Origin: Methylobacter marinus A45
GTDB lineage: Bacteria; Pseudomonadota; Gammaproteobacteria; Methylococcales; Methylomonadaceae
Direction: 5' to 3'
Length of the DNA stretch: 64,000 nucleotides
Assembly: GCF_000383855.1 (NCBI RefSeq)
Contig: NZ_KB912877.1
Location: forward strand, 2,740,579-2,804,578
Shown: piece by piece, positions 25,222 to 33,958 of the stretch
Layout: every line of letters begins with the position of its first letter
Numbering within the stretch: position 1 is the first letter of the stretch
Position numbers and translations under genes: made by a program
The notes under the pieces: generated by a model
Database searches by the model: none
What the model was told of the DNA's origin: nothing
What the model saw: only the letters and a program-made list of their open reading frames with translations

Positions 25222-25898
25222 AAGTGTCCTTTGCTATAAAGCCGGGCCAGTGTTTGCGGGTCCGCGCCAAAAAAATAACGTAAACGCAGGCTCCACATGA
25301 GCAGTATGGTCTTGTACAGGCCGGACTGCAGCCACCGCCGGCCCGAGCTGGTCACTTTGGCCGGCAGGCACAGCGGTGGGCTGATGCGGTTCAGCGTTTT
25401 GCTGAGGGCGATATCCTCCATCAGGCTGATGTCGGGATAGCCGCCGGCCGCCGTGAACGCCTCGCGCGTGACAAAGATCACCTGGTCGCCGGTGGCGATG
25501 CCGGTCAGCCGGGAGCGCCAGTTCATCATCCGGGCGATGATCGCCAGCATGAAATGATCGCCGCTCAAGCGGATGTCGAAGCGCCCCCACGGCGCCGGCC
25601 GGTTGATCCGTTGCCGGAGCAGCGCCATGGCATTGTCCGGCAGGGCGGTGTCGGCATGCAGGAACAGCAGTACCTCGCCCGTCGCCTGTTGCGCGCCGGC
25701 GTTCATCTGCCGGGCGCGGCCCTTGGGCGCGCTGATGACCCGGTCGGCCAGTAGTTCGGCGATAGCCTGGGTGCCGTCGGCGCTGCCGCCGTCGACGACG
25801 ATGATTTCGCAGGTGTTTCGTAAAGGTTGAAGGGCCTCCAGGCAGTCTTGGATGTTTTGTGCTTCATTCAGCGTCGGGATGATGATGGAAAACTTCAT
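25209..25898 (-). CDS. TIGR04283-family glycosyltransferase (rSAM/selenodomain-associated transferase 2)
   Basis: 229 residues from the ATG at 25898. It is a GT2-fold enzyme: FSIIIPTLNEAQNI, then IIVVDGGSADGTQAIA, GRARQMNAGA and LFLHADT. These match the TIGR04283 subfamily, which pairs with TIGR04282. The gene overlaps the upstream chain-length gene by 35 bases. A TTG at 25904 is also in frame. Confidence 0.88.
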   Translation of the reverse strand: MKFSIIIPTLNEAQNIQDCLEALQPLRNTCEIIVVDGGSADGTQAIAELLADRVISAPKGRARQMNAGAQQATGEVLLFLHADTALPDNAMALLRQRINRPAPWGRFDIRLSGDHFMLAIIARMMNWRSRLTGIATGDQVIFVTREAFTAAGGYPDISLMEDIALSKTLNRISPPLCLPAKVTSSGRRWLQSGLYKTILLMWSLRLRYFFGADPQTLARLYSKGHLWKL

Positions 25899-27867
25899 GG
25901 TCAATCGCTAATACCGGATGCAGTCGTTCAATTTTATCAATGCCGTGGCCGGGCCGGGGCGGCGAGTAGGCACCGTAACTCGAAATCACGGTCGGCGCCA
26001 GCCTGCCGACGACCTGTTCCAGTTCGGACAGGCGCAGGCCCTGGCGGACCAGATAGACGATATAGGTGTGCCGGATTGCGTCTCCGTCGATTTCCTTAGG
26101 ATTCGATAAGCCGGCATCGATGACAGTATAGTGGAGAATGGCGGCCAGGTCTTCAGGCGTTGCGGCCTGATCGGCCAGCCAGGCCGGATAGTGGCCCGAC
26201 TGCTTGAATAACGACATCAGGTAGGGGTTGACCGGCAGGGTCCTGCCGGCGTCGAGCTCGATGACTTGCCGGCTCAAATCGATCCGCCCGGGGGTAAGGC
26301 TGGCCGCCTCGTCAAGCGTCAGGCCGCTGAGCAGCAGCGCGATCAGCTGCTTGCCTTTGAGATTGGCGGCATTCAGCAAATCCCGCAGGTCGCGGTCGGA
26401 CAGTTCGCGCAACTCCGGGCTTTCCAGGGCCTGGGGCGTTTCCTGTTGCTCTATGGGCGTGGCCGGATAATGCGGCATATCCAGCCGGTCTGGATTGAGA
26501 TTGCCGTACATGTGGATGCCGGACAGCGTGATGCCGGCCTGTTGCTGCTGTTGTTGCTTGCGGGTCAGGTATTCGAACAGCCAGACCGAAAAAATTCCGA
26601 ACAGGACCGAGCCGATAACGGCGATAAAGGCATCGCGCGTGTAGTGCGGACTGATCGGTATCAGCGACAGTTGGGCGCGTTCGATCACATGCACTTGCGG
26701 GTATTTCTCCTTGTGGCTGGTTTCGATCTGGACCAGGCGTTCCTGGGTTTCGCGGTAGAGTTTTTCCAGCCCTTCCAGGTCGGTCTTCAAGGCGGTGTGT
26801 TCGGCGAAGCGCGAGGTGAATTCGGCGGCCTGCTTTTTATGGTCGTCCAGTTGCCTGCGTATTTCCTTGGCGGTCTGTCTGGCCGCTTCATAATTCTGTT
26901 CGGCATCGTCCAGCACGATATCCCGGCCGTAGTTGCGTTTGCTCTGGATTTCGGCTTCGAGTTTGGCCAGCTGTCCGGGGATGGCTTTCAGTGTCGGCTG
27001 CAGCGCCAGATAATCGCGCGTGAAGCGTTTGTCCAGCTCGGCCAAGCGTTCGCGCAGTTGCTGGGCGCGTTGCTCAAGATGCCGCAGGCTGTTCTGGCTC
27101 TCTTGCGGCACCACGGTCTGTCCGCGCTCGATCGCCTTTCTGACCGCGTCGAGCCGGGCTTTGGCCTTGACTTCGTCCTCGCTGGCCTGATTCAGGGACC
27201 TGTTCAGGCCATTCAGGCGCGCCGCCGCCTCGTTTTCCTCGCGGCCGGTCGAGGTGATGTCGTGGTTGCGCCGGAATTCGTCCAGTTTAAGGCGCGCGAC
27301 ATCGATTCTGTCCCTGAGTCCCTGAAGCTCGGTCTCGACGATCCGGCGCGTGGCGCCGATGGTGTTTTCCACTTCTTCGGCGCGGGCCGCCGTGTAGACA
27401 TCGATCCAGGTATTGACCAGCATCGGCAGGGTATAGGCATGCGTGCCTTCGGCAACCATTTCCACCAGGTTGGTTTCGGCTACCGGATCGACGCGCAGCG
27501 CTTGCCGGATATCTTCCACGGTCAATTGCAGCTGCGGGTCGAGTTGGTCGGAGGCCTTCAGCCGCTCCAGGGTCTTTTCCAGCAGTTCCTGGCCCAGCAG
27601 GATTTGCCGTTGTATGGCGACATGCTGGATATCGGCCGCGGCACTGGTCTTGTCGATGGCGGTCATGGCCGAGGTCAGCAGCGTGGCCTTGCTCTGATAG
27701 ATGGGCGGGCGACTGTAGTTGTAGATCAGGCCGAGGGTGGCGCTGAGCAGGCAGGTGCCGGCGAAAATGAGCAGCCGGTGCGATCGAAACCAGGGCCCGG
27801 CATCGGCGGGCGGCCAGTCGGCGGCCCGGTTGGGAAAAACTTCAATTTCAGGCATGTCGTTTTTCAT
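25864..27867 (-). CDS. Wzz/GumC-like chain-length protein fused to a degenerate tyrosine-recombinase-like domain
   Basis: 667 residues from ATG 27867 (an in-frame TTG is at 27876). TM1 lies near residues 33-49 and TM2 near 413-434. Between them is a Wzz-type periplasmic domain with long coiled coils (about 160-390). After TM2 and a glutamine run, the cytoplasmic tail looks like a tyrosine-recombinase catalytic domain. Residues 514-540 (SGLTLDEAASLTPGRIDL) match the first helix pair. Residues 597-637 (AIRHTYIVYLVRQGLRLSELEQVVG...SSYGAY) match the HxxR...GH...Y block. The first catalytic Arg and the GH histidine are lost, so it should not recombine DNA. It replaces the tyrosine kinase often found at this position. 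Confidence 0.8.
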   Translation of the reverse strand: MKNDMPEIEVFPNRAADWPPADAGPWFRSHRLLIFAGTCLLSATLGLIYNYSRPPIYQSKATLLTSAMTAIDKTSAAADIQHVAIQRQILLGQELLEKTLERLKASDQLDPQLQLTVEDIRQALRVDPVAETNLVEMVAEGTHAYTLPMLVNTWIDVYTAARAEEVENTIGATRRIVETELQGLRDRIDVARLKLDEFRRNHDITSTGREENEAAARLNGLNRSLNQASEDEVKAKARLDAVRKAIERGQTVVPQESQNSLRHLEQRAQQLRERLAELDKRFTRDYLALQPTLKAIPGQLAKLEAEIQSKRNYGRDIVLDDAEQNYEAARQTAKEIRRQLDDHKKQAAEFTSRFAEHTALKTDLEGLEKLYRETQERLVQIETSHKEKYPQVHVIERAQLSLIPISPHYTRDAFIAVIGSVLFGIFSVWLFEYLTRKQQQQQQAGITLSGIHMYGNLNPDRLDMPHYPATPIEQQETPQALESPELRELSDRDLRDLLNAANLKGKQLIALLLSGLTLDEAASLTPGRIDLSRQVIELDAGRTLPVNPYLMSLFKQSGHYPAWLADQAATPEDLAAILHYTVIDAGLSNPKEIDGDAIRHTYIVYLVRQGLRLSELEQVVGRLAPTVISSYGAYSPPRPGHGIDKIERLHPVLAIDHEVFHHHPDAE

Positions 27868-27902
27868 CGGTTTCAACCTCTGATTAAAGGTTCAAACAAG
27901 GC

Positions 27903-28155
27903 GTAGGGTACGCGGCTGTGAAAGTACCGTGCCAGAGTTGTGATGCCACGGCAAATTTTGAAAACGGTATGCAATGCATACCAGACTGTGAAAGAATTAG
28001 TGAAAAGCGTCATAAAAAGCCTTATTCACCACGAAGATCACGAAGGACACGAAGAAAAAATAAAATTAATCAATAACTTAAAACTTCGTGTGCTTCGTGT
28101 CCTTCGTGGTTAAATCTTTTAAATTGAATACTTTCACAGTCTCATACCCTACTAT
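27903..28155. repeat. Repeat-rich spacer with a long CACGAAG hairpin
   Basis: CCACGAAG-ATCACGAAGGACACGAAG (28028-28054) is nearly complementary to the segment 28084-28110, giving a stem of about 25 bases around an AT-rich loop. Outside it, CTGTGAAAGTA (27918) and its complement TACTTTCACAG (28130) form an outer pair. No gene is present in the spacer. Confidence 0.7.
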
Positions 28156-28158
28156 TGC

Positions 28159-31100
28159 TTATAAAGGCTCAAACAAGGCCGTCAGGTCTTCGGCGGTCAG
28201 CTGCGGCGATTCTTCCCTGGCGCCGCCTTTGTAGATGCCCTCGGCCAGTTGGCGCTTTTTTTCCTGCATGGCGAGTATTTTCTCTTCGACCGTATTTTCC
28301 GTGATCAGTTTGTAGACGAACACGGGCTTATCCTGGCCGATCCGGTAGGCGCGGTCGGCGGCCTGGGTTTCGGCGGCCGGATTCCACCACGGATCGTAAA
28401 TGATCACGCTGTCGGCCTCGGTCAGGTTCAGGCCGACGCCGCCGGCTTTCAGGCTGATCAGGAACACGTCCACGGCGCCGCTTTTAAACTTCTCGATGGC
28501 TTCCTCGCGCTTGCGCGTCTGGCCGGTCAATTTGCTGTAGGCAATGTCCAGCGCTTTTAGTTCATCTTCAATCAGGGCAATCATGCGCGTGAATTGCGAG
28601 AATACCAGTATGCGCCGGCCTTCTTCGAGCAGTTCCGGCAGGATCTCCATCAGCAGCTCGAGCTTGGCCGACTGCTTGACTTTTTGAGCGCTTTCCAGCG
28701 GCAGCGTGCGCGGGTCGCAGCAGGTCTGGCGCAGTTTCAGCAGGGCGTCGAGGATGGTGATGTGGCTGCGCGACAGACCTTTCTGGGCGATCGCGTCGCG
28801 GACTTTTTTCTCCATGGTCAGACGGATGCTTTCGTACAGCGCCGCCTGTTTTTCACCCAGCGGCACGGAACGGATGATTTCGGTCTTGGGCGGCAGTTCG
28901 GTCGCGACATCCTGCTTGGTGCGGCGCAGCATGAACGGCGCGATGCGCTGCGTCAACCGCGCGCGCTGCCGGCTGTCGCCATGGATTTCGATCGGCGTGC
29001 GGTACAGTCTTTTGAAGGCGGCGTTGTCACCCAGGAAGCCCGGCATCAGGAAGTCGAATTGCGCCCAGAGTTCGCCCAGATGGTTTTCCATCGGCGTGCC
29101 GGTCAGGCACAGGCGGTAGTCGGCCTTGATACGGCGGACGATTCTGGCGGCCTTGGCCTGGGGATTTTTGATGACCTGGGCCTCATCCAGAATCAGATAG
29201 TAATAGTCCTGTTCGAGCAGTGCATGCTCGTCCCGGGGCAGCAGCGGATAGGTGGTGAGGACCAGGTCGTGGCTGCTGATTTCGTCGAAATATTGCTTGC
29301 GCTCGGCGCCCTGCAGGGTCAGCACTTTCAGGTCGGGCGTGAAGCGTTCGGCCTCGCGCCGCCAGTTGCTCATCAGGCTGGTCGGCGCGATGATCAGGCA
29401 GGGCGCGGTCATGCGGCCGCTTTGTTTTTCCAGCAGCAGGTGAGCGAGGGTCTGCACGGTTTTGCCGAGTCCCATGTCGTCGGCCAGAATGCCGGCAAAC
29501 CGGTATTCGCGCAGAAATTGCAGCCAGTTGAGCCCGTGCCGCTGGTAATTGCGCAATTCCGCTTTCAGGTTGGCGGGCGCGGCGGCCTGCTCGATGCCGG
29601 TAAAGTTTTTCAGCTTCCGGCCCAGTTCGCGCAGCGCTTCGCCGCCGGTTAGCCGGAACAGGCCGTAGTTGTGCATTTCCAGGTCGGCCAGGCTGGCGGC
29701 ATTGAAGCGCGACAGCTTGAGCGTGCCGTCATCGGCCAGCGTGCTGCTGTTGAACAGTTCCATCAGGGTGGCCAGGAACGGCCTGATCTTTTCGGATGGC
29801 AGGGTCAGGTAACGGTGATCGCCGACGGGAATGTTGAGCCGGTCGGGCAGGTTTTCCAGGTCGTAATGCTCCAGCACCGGCATGATCAACGGCAGCAAAG
29901 GCAGCGGCTGGCCGTCTATGTCGACATTGAAGCGCATTTCAAACCAGTCGTAAGGACTTTCGCTGATTTCGACATCCCAATCCTGGGCGGCCTGGAAATT
30001 AAGCCGGAAGCTTTCGTCGGTCTCGATGATCCAGCCTTCCTGTTCGAGCATTGGCACCGTGTTCAGCAGGAAGTCGCCCCAATGCGCGGCATTGTCCAGC
30101 GGGGAGTTTGTGCCGGGACTGAAGAACACCCGTTCTCGCTGGTCGGCCATTTCAGTGGAACTGAAGCCCAGTTCGGCCAGGCGATTCAGGGCCAGGCTTT
30201 CGGTTTCCGCATCGCGTTTGATGCGCAAAAATCCCTGGGCTGTTTTCACCACGCTGCAGGGTTCCTGATTCAATGCCGACAACGTCCAGTCGCCGTACAG
30301 GAAGCCGAGCACCATGAAATGAAGATAATGCAGGTCGTCCGCGGGATGACCCAGCAGCAGCAGGCGCGGCACAGGCTCAAGATCATGCGCTTCGGTCAGT
30401 TCGATCTTTTTCGGCGCCGGCAGGGGCAAGTTGGGGTGTTCAATGATCAGGCGCTCACTGAACGCCTCCACCTGCTCGGCCGGAATCAGCGGGGCCGACA
30501 GCATTTTTCGCAACTGCTCGGTGCTCAGGTTGTGCATGTTGACCGTGCCGATAACGCCCTGTTGCGTGTCCAGATAGGCGGGCGGATCAGCCAGTAACAG
30601 CAAGGCTTCAGGATCGACGGCAACATTCAGTTCGTAGGCGCCGTTGTCCTGCTGCTGCCGCCAGCTCAGGCTTAAGTCACGGGCATCGGCCGCTTTCAGG
30701 GGCGGCGTCCGCTCAAAGTCCCGCCAGTACAGCCGGCCCGTCTGCACCAGTTTCGATAAAGCGACCGCGCCCGCGGCGCCCTTGATCGTTGGTTCGCCGC
30801 CATAGCCCTGGCCAAACGCGGACAGCAATGAGGCGATTTCCTCATCCTCGGGCTGAATATAAGACGTGTAGGCGTAGCTGTAGCGTAAATTATTCAACGT
30901 GGTTTTTCGGCCTTTGCTCAAGTCGCCGGACTTTTTTTCTTTGGTGACATGAAATTCAACGGCGACTTGATGGGCATGCTTGCCGGGCTTAAGGACATAG
31001 GCGATAAATTCCTGACGGGGCTTGTGTGGCTGAGCCGGCTGGTCAAGGCTGGCCAGCCAGTCCAGGCAGCTGGAGCCCGAGGCCGGGGATATCGGCGATT

Positions 31101-31410
31101 GAAGCGAGTCATGATACTTCAGGCAGACGGCGGCCACGTGCTTGCAGTTATAACCGACCGGGCAGGAGCAGTCGCCTTCAATGGTCGCGTTATTGTAGTC
31201 AGGACGCCAGACGATGCGGATATTCTGGTTGTACGGCGTTTTGACGCTGCCTTTGACCGATGAATTGATCTGCACGAAAAGCGCTCCTTCGCTACTGATG
31301 GTCAGTTTGACGACCTGGCCTTTTGCATAATAGCTGCGTCCCCGTTCATAAGAACTCAGGCTACAGGCACGGCGAATAACGGCAAGGGGCAGTTGTTTGG
31401 ATTTAGTCAT
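28159..31410 (-). CDS. SNF2-family DEAD/DEAH-box helicase with SWIM zinc finger
   Basis: 1083 residues from the ATG at 31410. A SWIM zinc finger is near the N-terminus (CSCPVGYNCKH). A long middle region follows, then the SNF2 motor: Walker A DDMGLGKT, DEAQ box, LTGTPMEN, and in the second lobe LVFSQFTRM, SLKAGGVGLN and DRAYRIGQ. It is an ATP-dependent double-stranded DNA translocase, HepA/RapA-like in broad class. Many SNF2 proteins act in transcription recycling, repair or defence; nothing nearby specifies which. Confidence 0.92.
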   Translation of the reverse strand: MTKSKQLPLAVIRRACSLSSYERGRSYYAKGQVVKLTISSEGALFVQINSSVKGSVKTPYNQNIRIVWRPDYNNATIEGDCSCPVGYNCKHVAAVCLKYHDSLQSPISPASGSSCLDWLASLDQPAQPHKPRQEFIAYVLKPGKHAHQVAVEFHVTKEKKSGDLSKGRKTTLNNLRYSYAYTSYIQPEDEEIASLLSAFGQGYGGEPTIKGAAGAVALSKLVQTGRLYWRDFERTPPLKAADARDLSLSWRQQQDNGAYELNVAVDPEALLLLADPPAYLDTQQGVIGTVNMHNLSTEQLRKMLSAPLIPAEQVEAFSERLIIEHPNLPLPAPKKIELTEAHDLEPVPRLLLLGHPADDLHYLHFMVLGFLYGDWTLSALNQEPCSVVKTAQGFLRIKRDAETESLALNRLAELGFSSTEMADQRERVFFSPGTNSPLDNAAHWGDFLLNTVPMLEQEGWIIETDESFRLNFQAAQDWDVEISESPYDWFEMRFNVDIDGQPLPLLPLIMPVLEHYDLENLPDRLNIPVGDHRYLTLPSEKIRPFLATLMELFNSSTLADDGTLKLSRFNAASLADLEMHNYGLFRLTGGEALRELGRKLKNFTGIEQAAAPANLKAELRNYQRHGLNWLQFLREYRFAGILADDMGLGKTVQTLAHLLLEKQSGRMTAPCLIIAPTSLMSNWRREAERFTPDLKVLTLQGAERKQYFDEISSHDLVLTTYPLLPRDEHALLEQDYYYLILDEAQVIKNPQAKAARIVRRIKADYRLCLTGTPMENHLGELWAQFDFLMPGFLGDNAAFKRLYRTPIEIHGDSRQRARLTQRIAPFMLRRTKQDVATELPPKTEIIRSVPLGEKQAALYESIRLTMEKKVRDAIAQKGLSRSHITILDALLKLRQTCCDPRTLPLESAQKVKQSAKLELLMEILPELLEEGRRILVFSQFTRMIALIEDELKALDIAYSKLTGQTRKREEAIEKFKSGAVDVFLISLKAGGVGLNLTEADSVIIYDPWWNPAAETQAADRAYRIGQDKPVFVYKLITENTVEEKILAMQEKKRQLAEGIYKGGAREESPQLTAEDLTALFEPL

Positions 31411-31884
31411 GAACAGTCGCGAATGGAAGAGCGGGAAAAAAGACTGAAAAAGGTGAGAACTATAGGGAAGGCGAAGGGTGTTGTGCAAGCCCTAATCAAT
31501 CGCGGTGTTGGAAAACGCATCGTATTTTCACGGTTTCACGGTTCATGGGGACACGGTTTTCAGGTTGCCTTGCCGGATGAGCGACAAGAAAGGAGGAGGG
31601 CGGTCGCGTCGCCTGATGCGCCGCCGTGCGGATTGGTTCGCGCGCCGGCGAGCCTTGATTTGTGGTCTCAGGCAATCGCGCTCGCGGCAACGCGGCCCGC
31701 CGGTTGGCGGCAATTCCTCCCGTGCCTGGAGGCAAGGTCCGCGTCACTGTGTTTGGGCACAACCTCGGCCATTTGTTTTACATTTGATGCGACAATTGAT
31801 TTAATGAGTCAGCAATTATTAGCCGAAAAAGCCGATAGGTACGGACGACTTTAATTAATCTTTGATTGCGCGATAACAATAGTA
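31411..31884. other. Intergenic region
   Basis: About 470 GC-rich bases upstream of both flanking divergent genes. Several open frames exist on both strands, but none has a ribosome binding site or a recognisable protein sequence. Confidence 0.45.
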
Positions 31885-32817
31885 ATGATGAAAAACAAGA
31901 CAGCACCTGATATCAACCTTGGCCGCCGTCGATGCATGATGCTGCTGGCTTCATTGCCGCTCCTGGCTGTCGGCACGCTCAAGCCCGATAGGGTTTTGGC
32001 CGCGTCACGGCATGACGATCTTCAACAAAGGGTTAACAGTTACATCGGCAGCCTGCGCCGGCGCGGCATCATTAAGGCCGACGAAAAAACCGCCTGGTCC
32101 GTCTACGATTTCAGCAAAAGGGAAAAACTGGTTTCCATTAATGAAGACAGCGCTTATCAAAGCGCGAGCATGATCAAGCCCTTTATTGCATTGGCTTATT
32201 TCTATAAATGCAAATACGACAGTAAGCATTATCACTATCCTCGCAACGTGCGGCAGAAAATGGAAGCCATGATTCGCTACAGCGATAATCAGGCCACCAA
32301 TTTTTTTATTCGCCTGTTGAGTAACAAATCCAAGAATCAGCGCCCCATGGAAGTCGAAAAAATCCTCAAGCGTCATGCGCCGGGGATTTTTCAGCAAACC
32401 CGGATCAGGGAGTATATTCCCTATAACGGCAGAACCTATCGCAATAAAGCCTCGGCCAGAGACTACAGCCGTTTTCTTTATGCTTTATGGCACAATGAAC
32501 TGCCTTATTCCCAGGAGCTTAAAAGGCTGATGAGCATGCATCGGTCAAACCGTATTTCCGTGGGGGTGGATATCGTGCCGTCAGCCACCCGGGTTTACGA
32601 TAAAACCGGCACGACCGCGCGTTTATGCGGCGACATGGGGATCATGGAAGCGGTAGGCAGGGACGGCAATACCTATCCCTACACGTTTATCGGCATCATA
32701 GAAAAACAACATCGGGCCAAAAACTACGGCCAGTGGGCAAAAAGCCGCAGCAACGTCATACGCGCAGTATCGCGCCTGGTTTATGCCGATATGAAACAGC
32801 GCTATCCTTTGATTTGA
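31885..32817 (+). CDS. Class A beta-lactamase-like serine hydrolase
   Basis: 310 residues. A twin-arginine-type signal is likely (GRRRCMMLLASLPLLAVG). The fold-defining motifs of penicillin-recognising enzymes are present: S95-M-I-K98, SDN at 133-135 and KTG in VYDKTGTT. The Omega-loop glutamate of true class A lactamases is not evident to me, so it may be a peptidase-like relative (Beta-lactamase2 family) rather than a resistance enzyme. It is chromosomal, unlike the cassette-borne class D enzyme. An alternative ATG is three bases downstream. Confidence 0.75.
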   Translation: MMKNKTAPDINLGRRRCMMLLASLPLLAVGTLKPDRVLAASRHDDLQQRVNSYIGSLRRRGIIKADEKTAWSVYDFSKREKLVSINEDSAYQSASMIKPFIALAYFYKCKYDSKHYHYPRNVRQKMEAMIRYSDNQATNFFIRLLSNKSKNQRPMEVEKILKRHAPGIFQQTRIREYIPYNGRTYRNKASARDYSRFLYALWHNELPYSQELKRLMSMHRSNRISVGVDIVPSATRVYDKTGTTARLCGDMGIMEAVGRDGNTYPYTFIGIIEKQHRAKNYGQWAKSRSNVIRAVSRLVYADMKQRYPLI

Positions 32818-32892
32818 AGCAAATACGAACTGATGTTGCACCGCGACACCCGCGATATACAGACAGTGAACAAGTTGTCAGGGATGTCGTCG

Positions 32893-33080
32893 GCGCCCAC
32901 AGAGAATCATAAAAACGGGATGTTATTTTTAGCCGAATCCTTAACGCGATAAGGCGCAATAGACAAAGCCGTATTGTGCCGTAGGAAATTAACATCCGGC
33001 GGAATACGCTTCGCTATTCCGCCGGATGCGCTGCCTTGCTTTAAACGGCACCCACAGAAAATCATAAAAACGTTATTTTT
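32893..33080. repeat. Nested dispersed repeats
   Basis: A segment CCCACAGAGAATCATAAAAA... occurs at 32897 and, slightly changed, at 33048. Between them is a copy of the GCAATACGGCTTTG repeat on the minus strand (32944-32990) and a perfect hairpin CATCCGGCGGAATA / TATTCCGCCGGATG (32993-33028). The first segment also recurs on the opposite strand at 40079-40126. The wider 32818-33427 gap has no gene. Confidence 0.75.
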
Positions 33081-33097
33081 AAAATCAGATTAAATCA

Positions 33098-33125
33098 AGG
33101 GCAAAACGTTAACTTTTGCCCTTAT
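33098..33125. terminator. Hairpin AGGGCAAAA-CGTTAAC-TTTTGCCCT
   Basis: A near-perfect palindrome of about 25 bases between the serine hydrolase and the ectoine operon; U-rich sequence is only weak on either side. A terminator function is likely but unproven. Confidence 0.5.
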
Positions 33126-33250
33126 TCTAACGGCTATGGGCAGGTGATTTATGCCGTAGATTGATTGACCAAATCCAGTCAAAACCAGCATGTCGGGACA
33201 ATTTGTTTTTAGCACGTTTTAAGCATAGTCGAGTCTTTTTTAATCATTTT

Positions 33251-33265
33251 TTGGTAAAATACCAA
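33251..33265. promoter_or_regulatory. Perfect inverted repeat TTGGTA-AAA-TACCAA upstream of ectA
   Basis: A 6-3-6 palindrome in AT-rich DNA about 160 bases before the ectA start, a candidate operator for osmotic control. It does not match the EctR site I recall from other methanotrophs, and no regulator gene adjoins. Confidence 0.3.
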
Positions 33266-33427
33266 CGTTTTCAGGTATTTTTATTTTTCCGGTCTGTTGG
33301 CGGCAAAGAGGGCTTGAATGGCTATGATCATGAATGGGGGCGGTTTGTTTGACGCTGATTGATGTGTTAGCATGAAAAAGAATGAATTATTCAGAAATGG
33401 TGAACGACTATCCCTTATTCGAAAGCC

Positions 33428-33958
33428 TTGAAGCGGCAATCCTCTCAAATTAATAACCTCGTTTTTCGTCCTCCCGTCATGACTGACGGTCCTTCCATGC
33501 AAGCTCTGGTGGAAGCGAGCCCGCCCCTGGATAACAACTCCAGATACTGTTACCTGCTCCTGTGCGAGTACTTCGCGGATACCTGCGCGGTCGTTGAAGC
33601 CGACGGCGAAATCCTCGCCTTCGTCACCGCCTATGTCCCCCCCGGCAAGCCGGATACGCTGGCCGTCTGGCAAGTTGCCGTGGCGTCTTCGTTGCGCGGA
33701 CAGGGCGTGGCCCGCCAATTGATCGATCATGTGCTGAGACGGCCCGGTCTCGAACATATCCGATTTGTCGAAGCCACGGTCAATCCGTCGAATGATGCGT
33801 CCCGCGCGTTGTTTGCCTCGTTAGCCAAAGCTTGCGAGACAACGATGAGCGAGGCCTGCATTTTCCCCAAGACATTATTCCCCAGCGGCCATGAGCAGGA
33901 AAACCTGCTCAGGGTAGGACCGTTCCAGATTCACACAGCAATACAGGAGCAATCATGA
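33428..33958 (+). CDS. ectA: L-2,4-diaminobutyrate acetyltransferase EctA
   Basis: 176 residues, GNAT fold with the acetyl-CoA loop RGQGVA. It contains the EctA-typical VWQVAVASSLRGQGVARQLIDH and VEATVNPSNDASRALF. It acetylates diaminobutyrate, the second dedicated step to ectoine. No ATG exists between the in-frame stop at 33401 and the first conserved strand, so TTG at 33428 is the best start; the first ATG (33479) would remove LVFRPPV. A weak GAAAG precedes it. Its stop overlaps ectB in ATGA. Confidence 0.93.
   Translation: MKRQSSQINNLVFRPPVMTDGPSMQALVEASPPLDNNSRYCYLLLCEYFADTCAVVEADGEILAFVTAYVPPGKPDTLAVWQVAVASSLRGQGVARQLIDHVLRRPGLEHIRFVEATVNPSNDASRALFASLAKACETTMSEACIFPKTLFPSGHEQENLLRVGPFQIHTAIQEQS

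Noticed and set aside
26266..27906. 546-residue plus-strand frame opposite the Wzz-like gene
   Set aside because: Shadow frame, rich in Gln, His and Gly repeats from antisense reading; no family resemblance.
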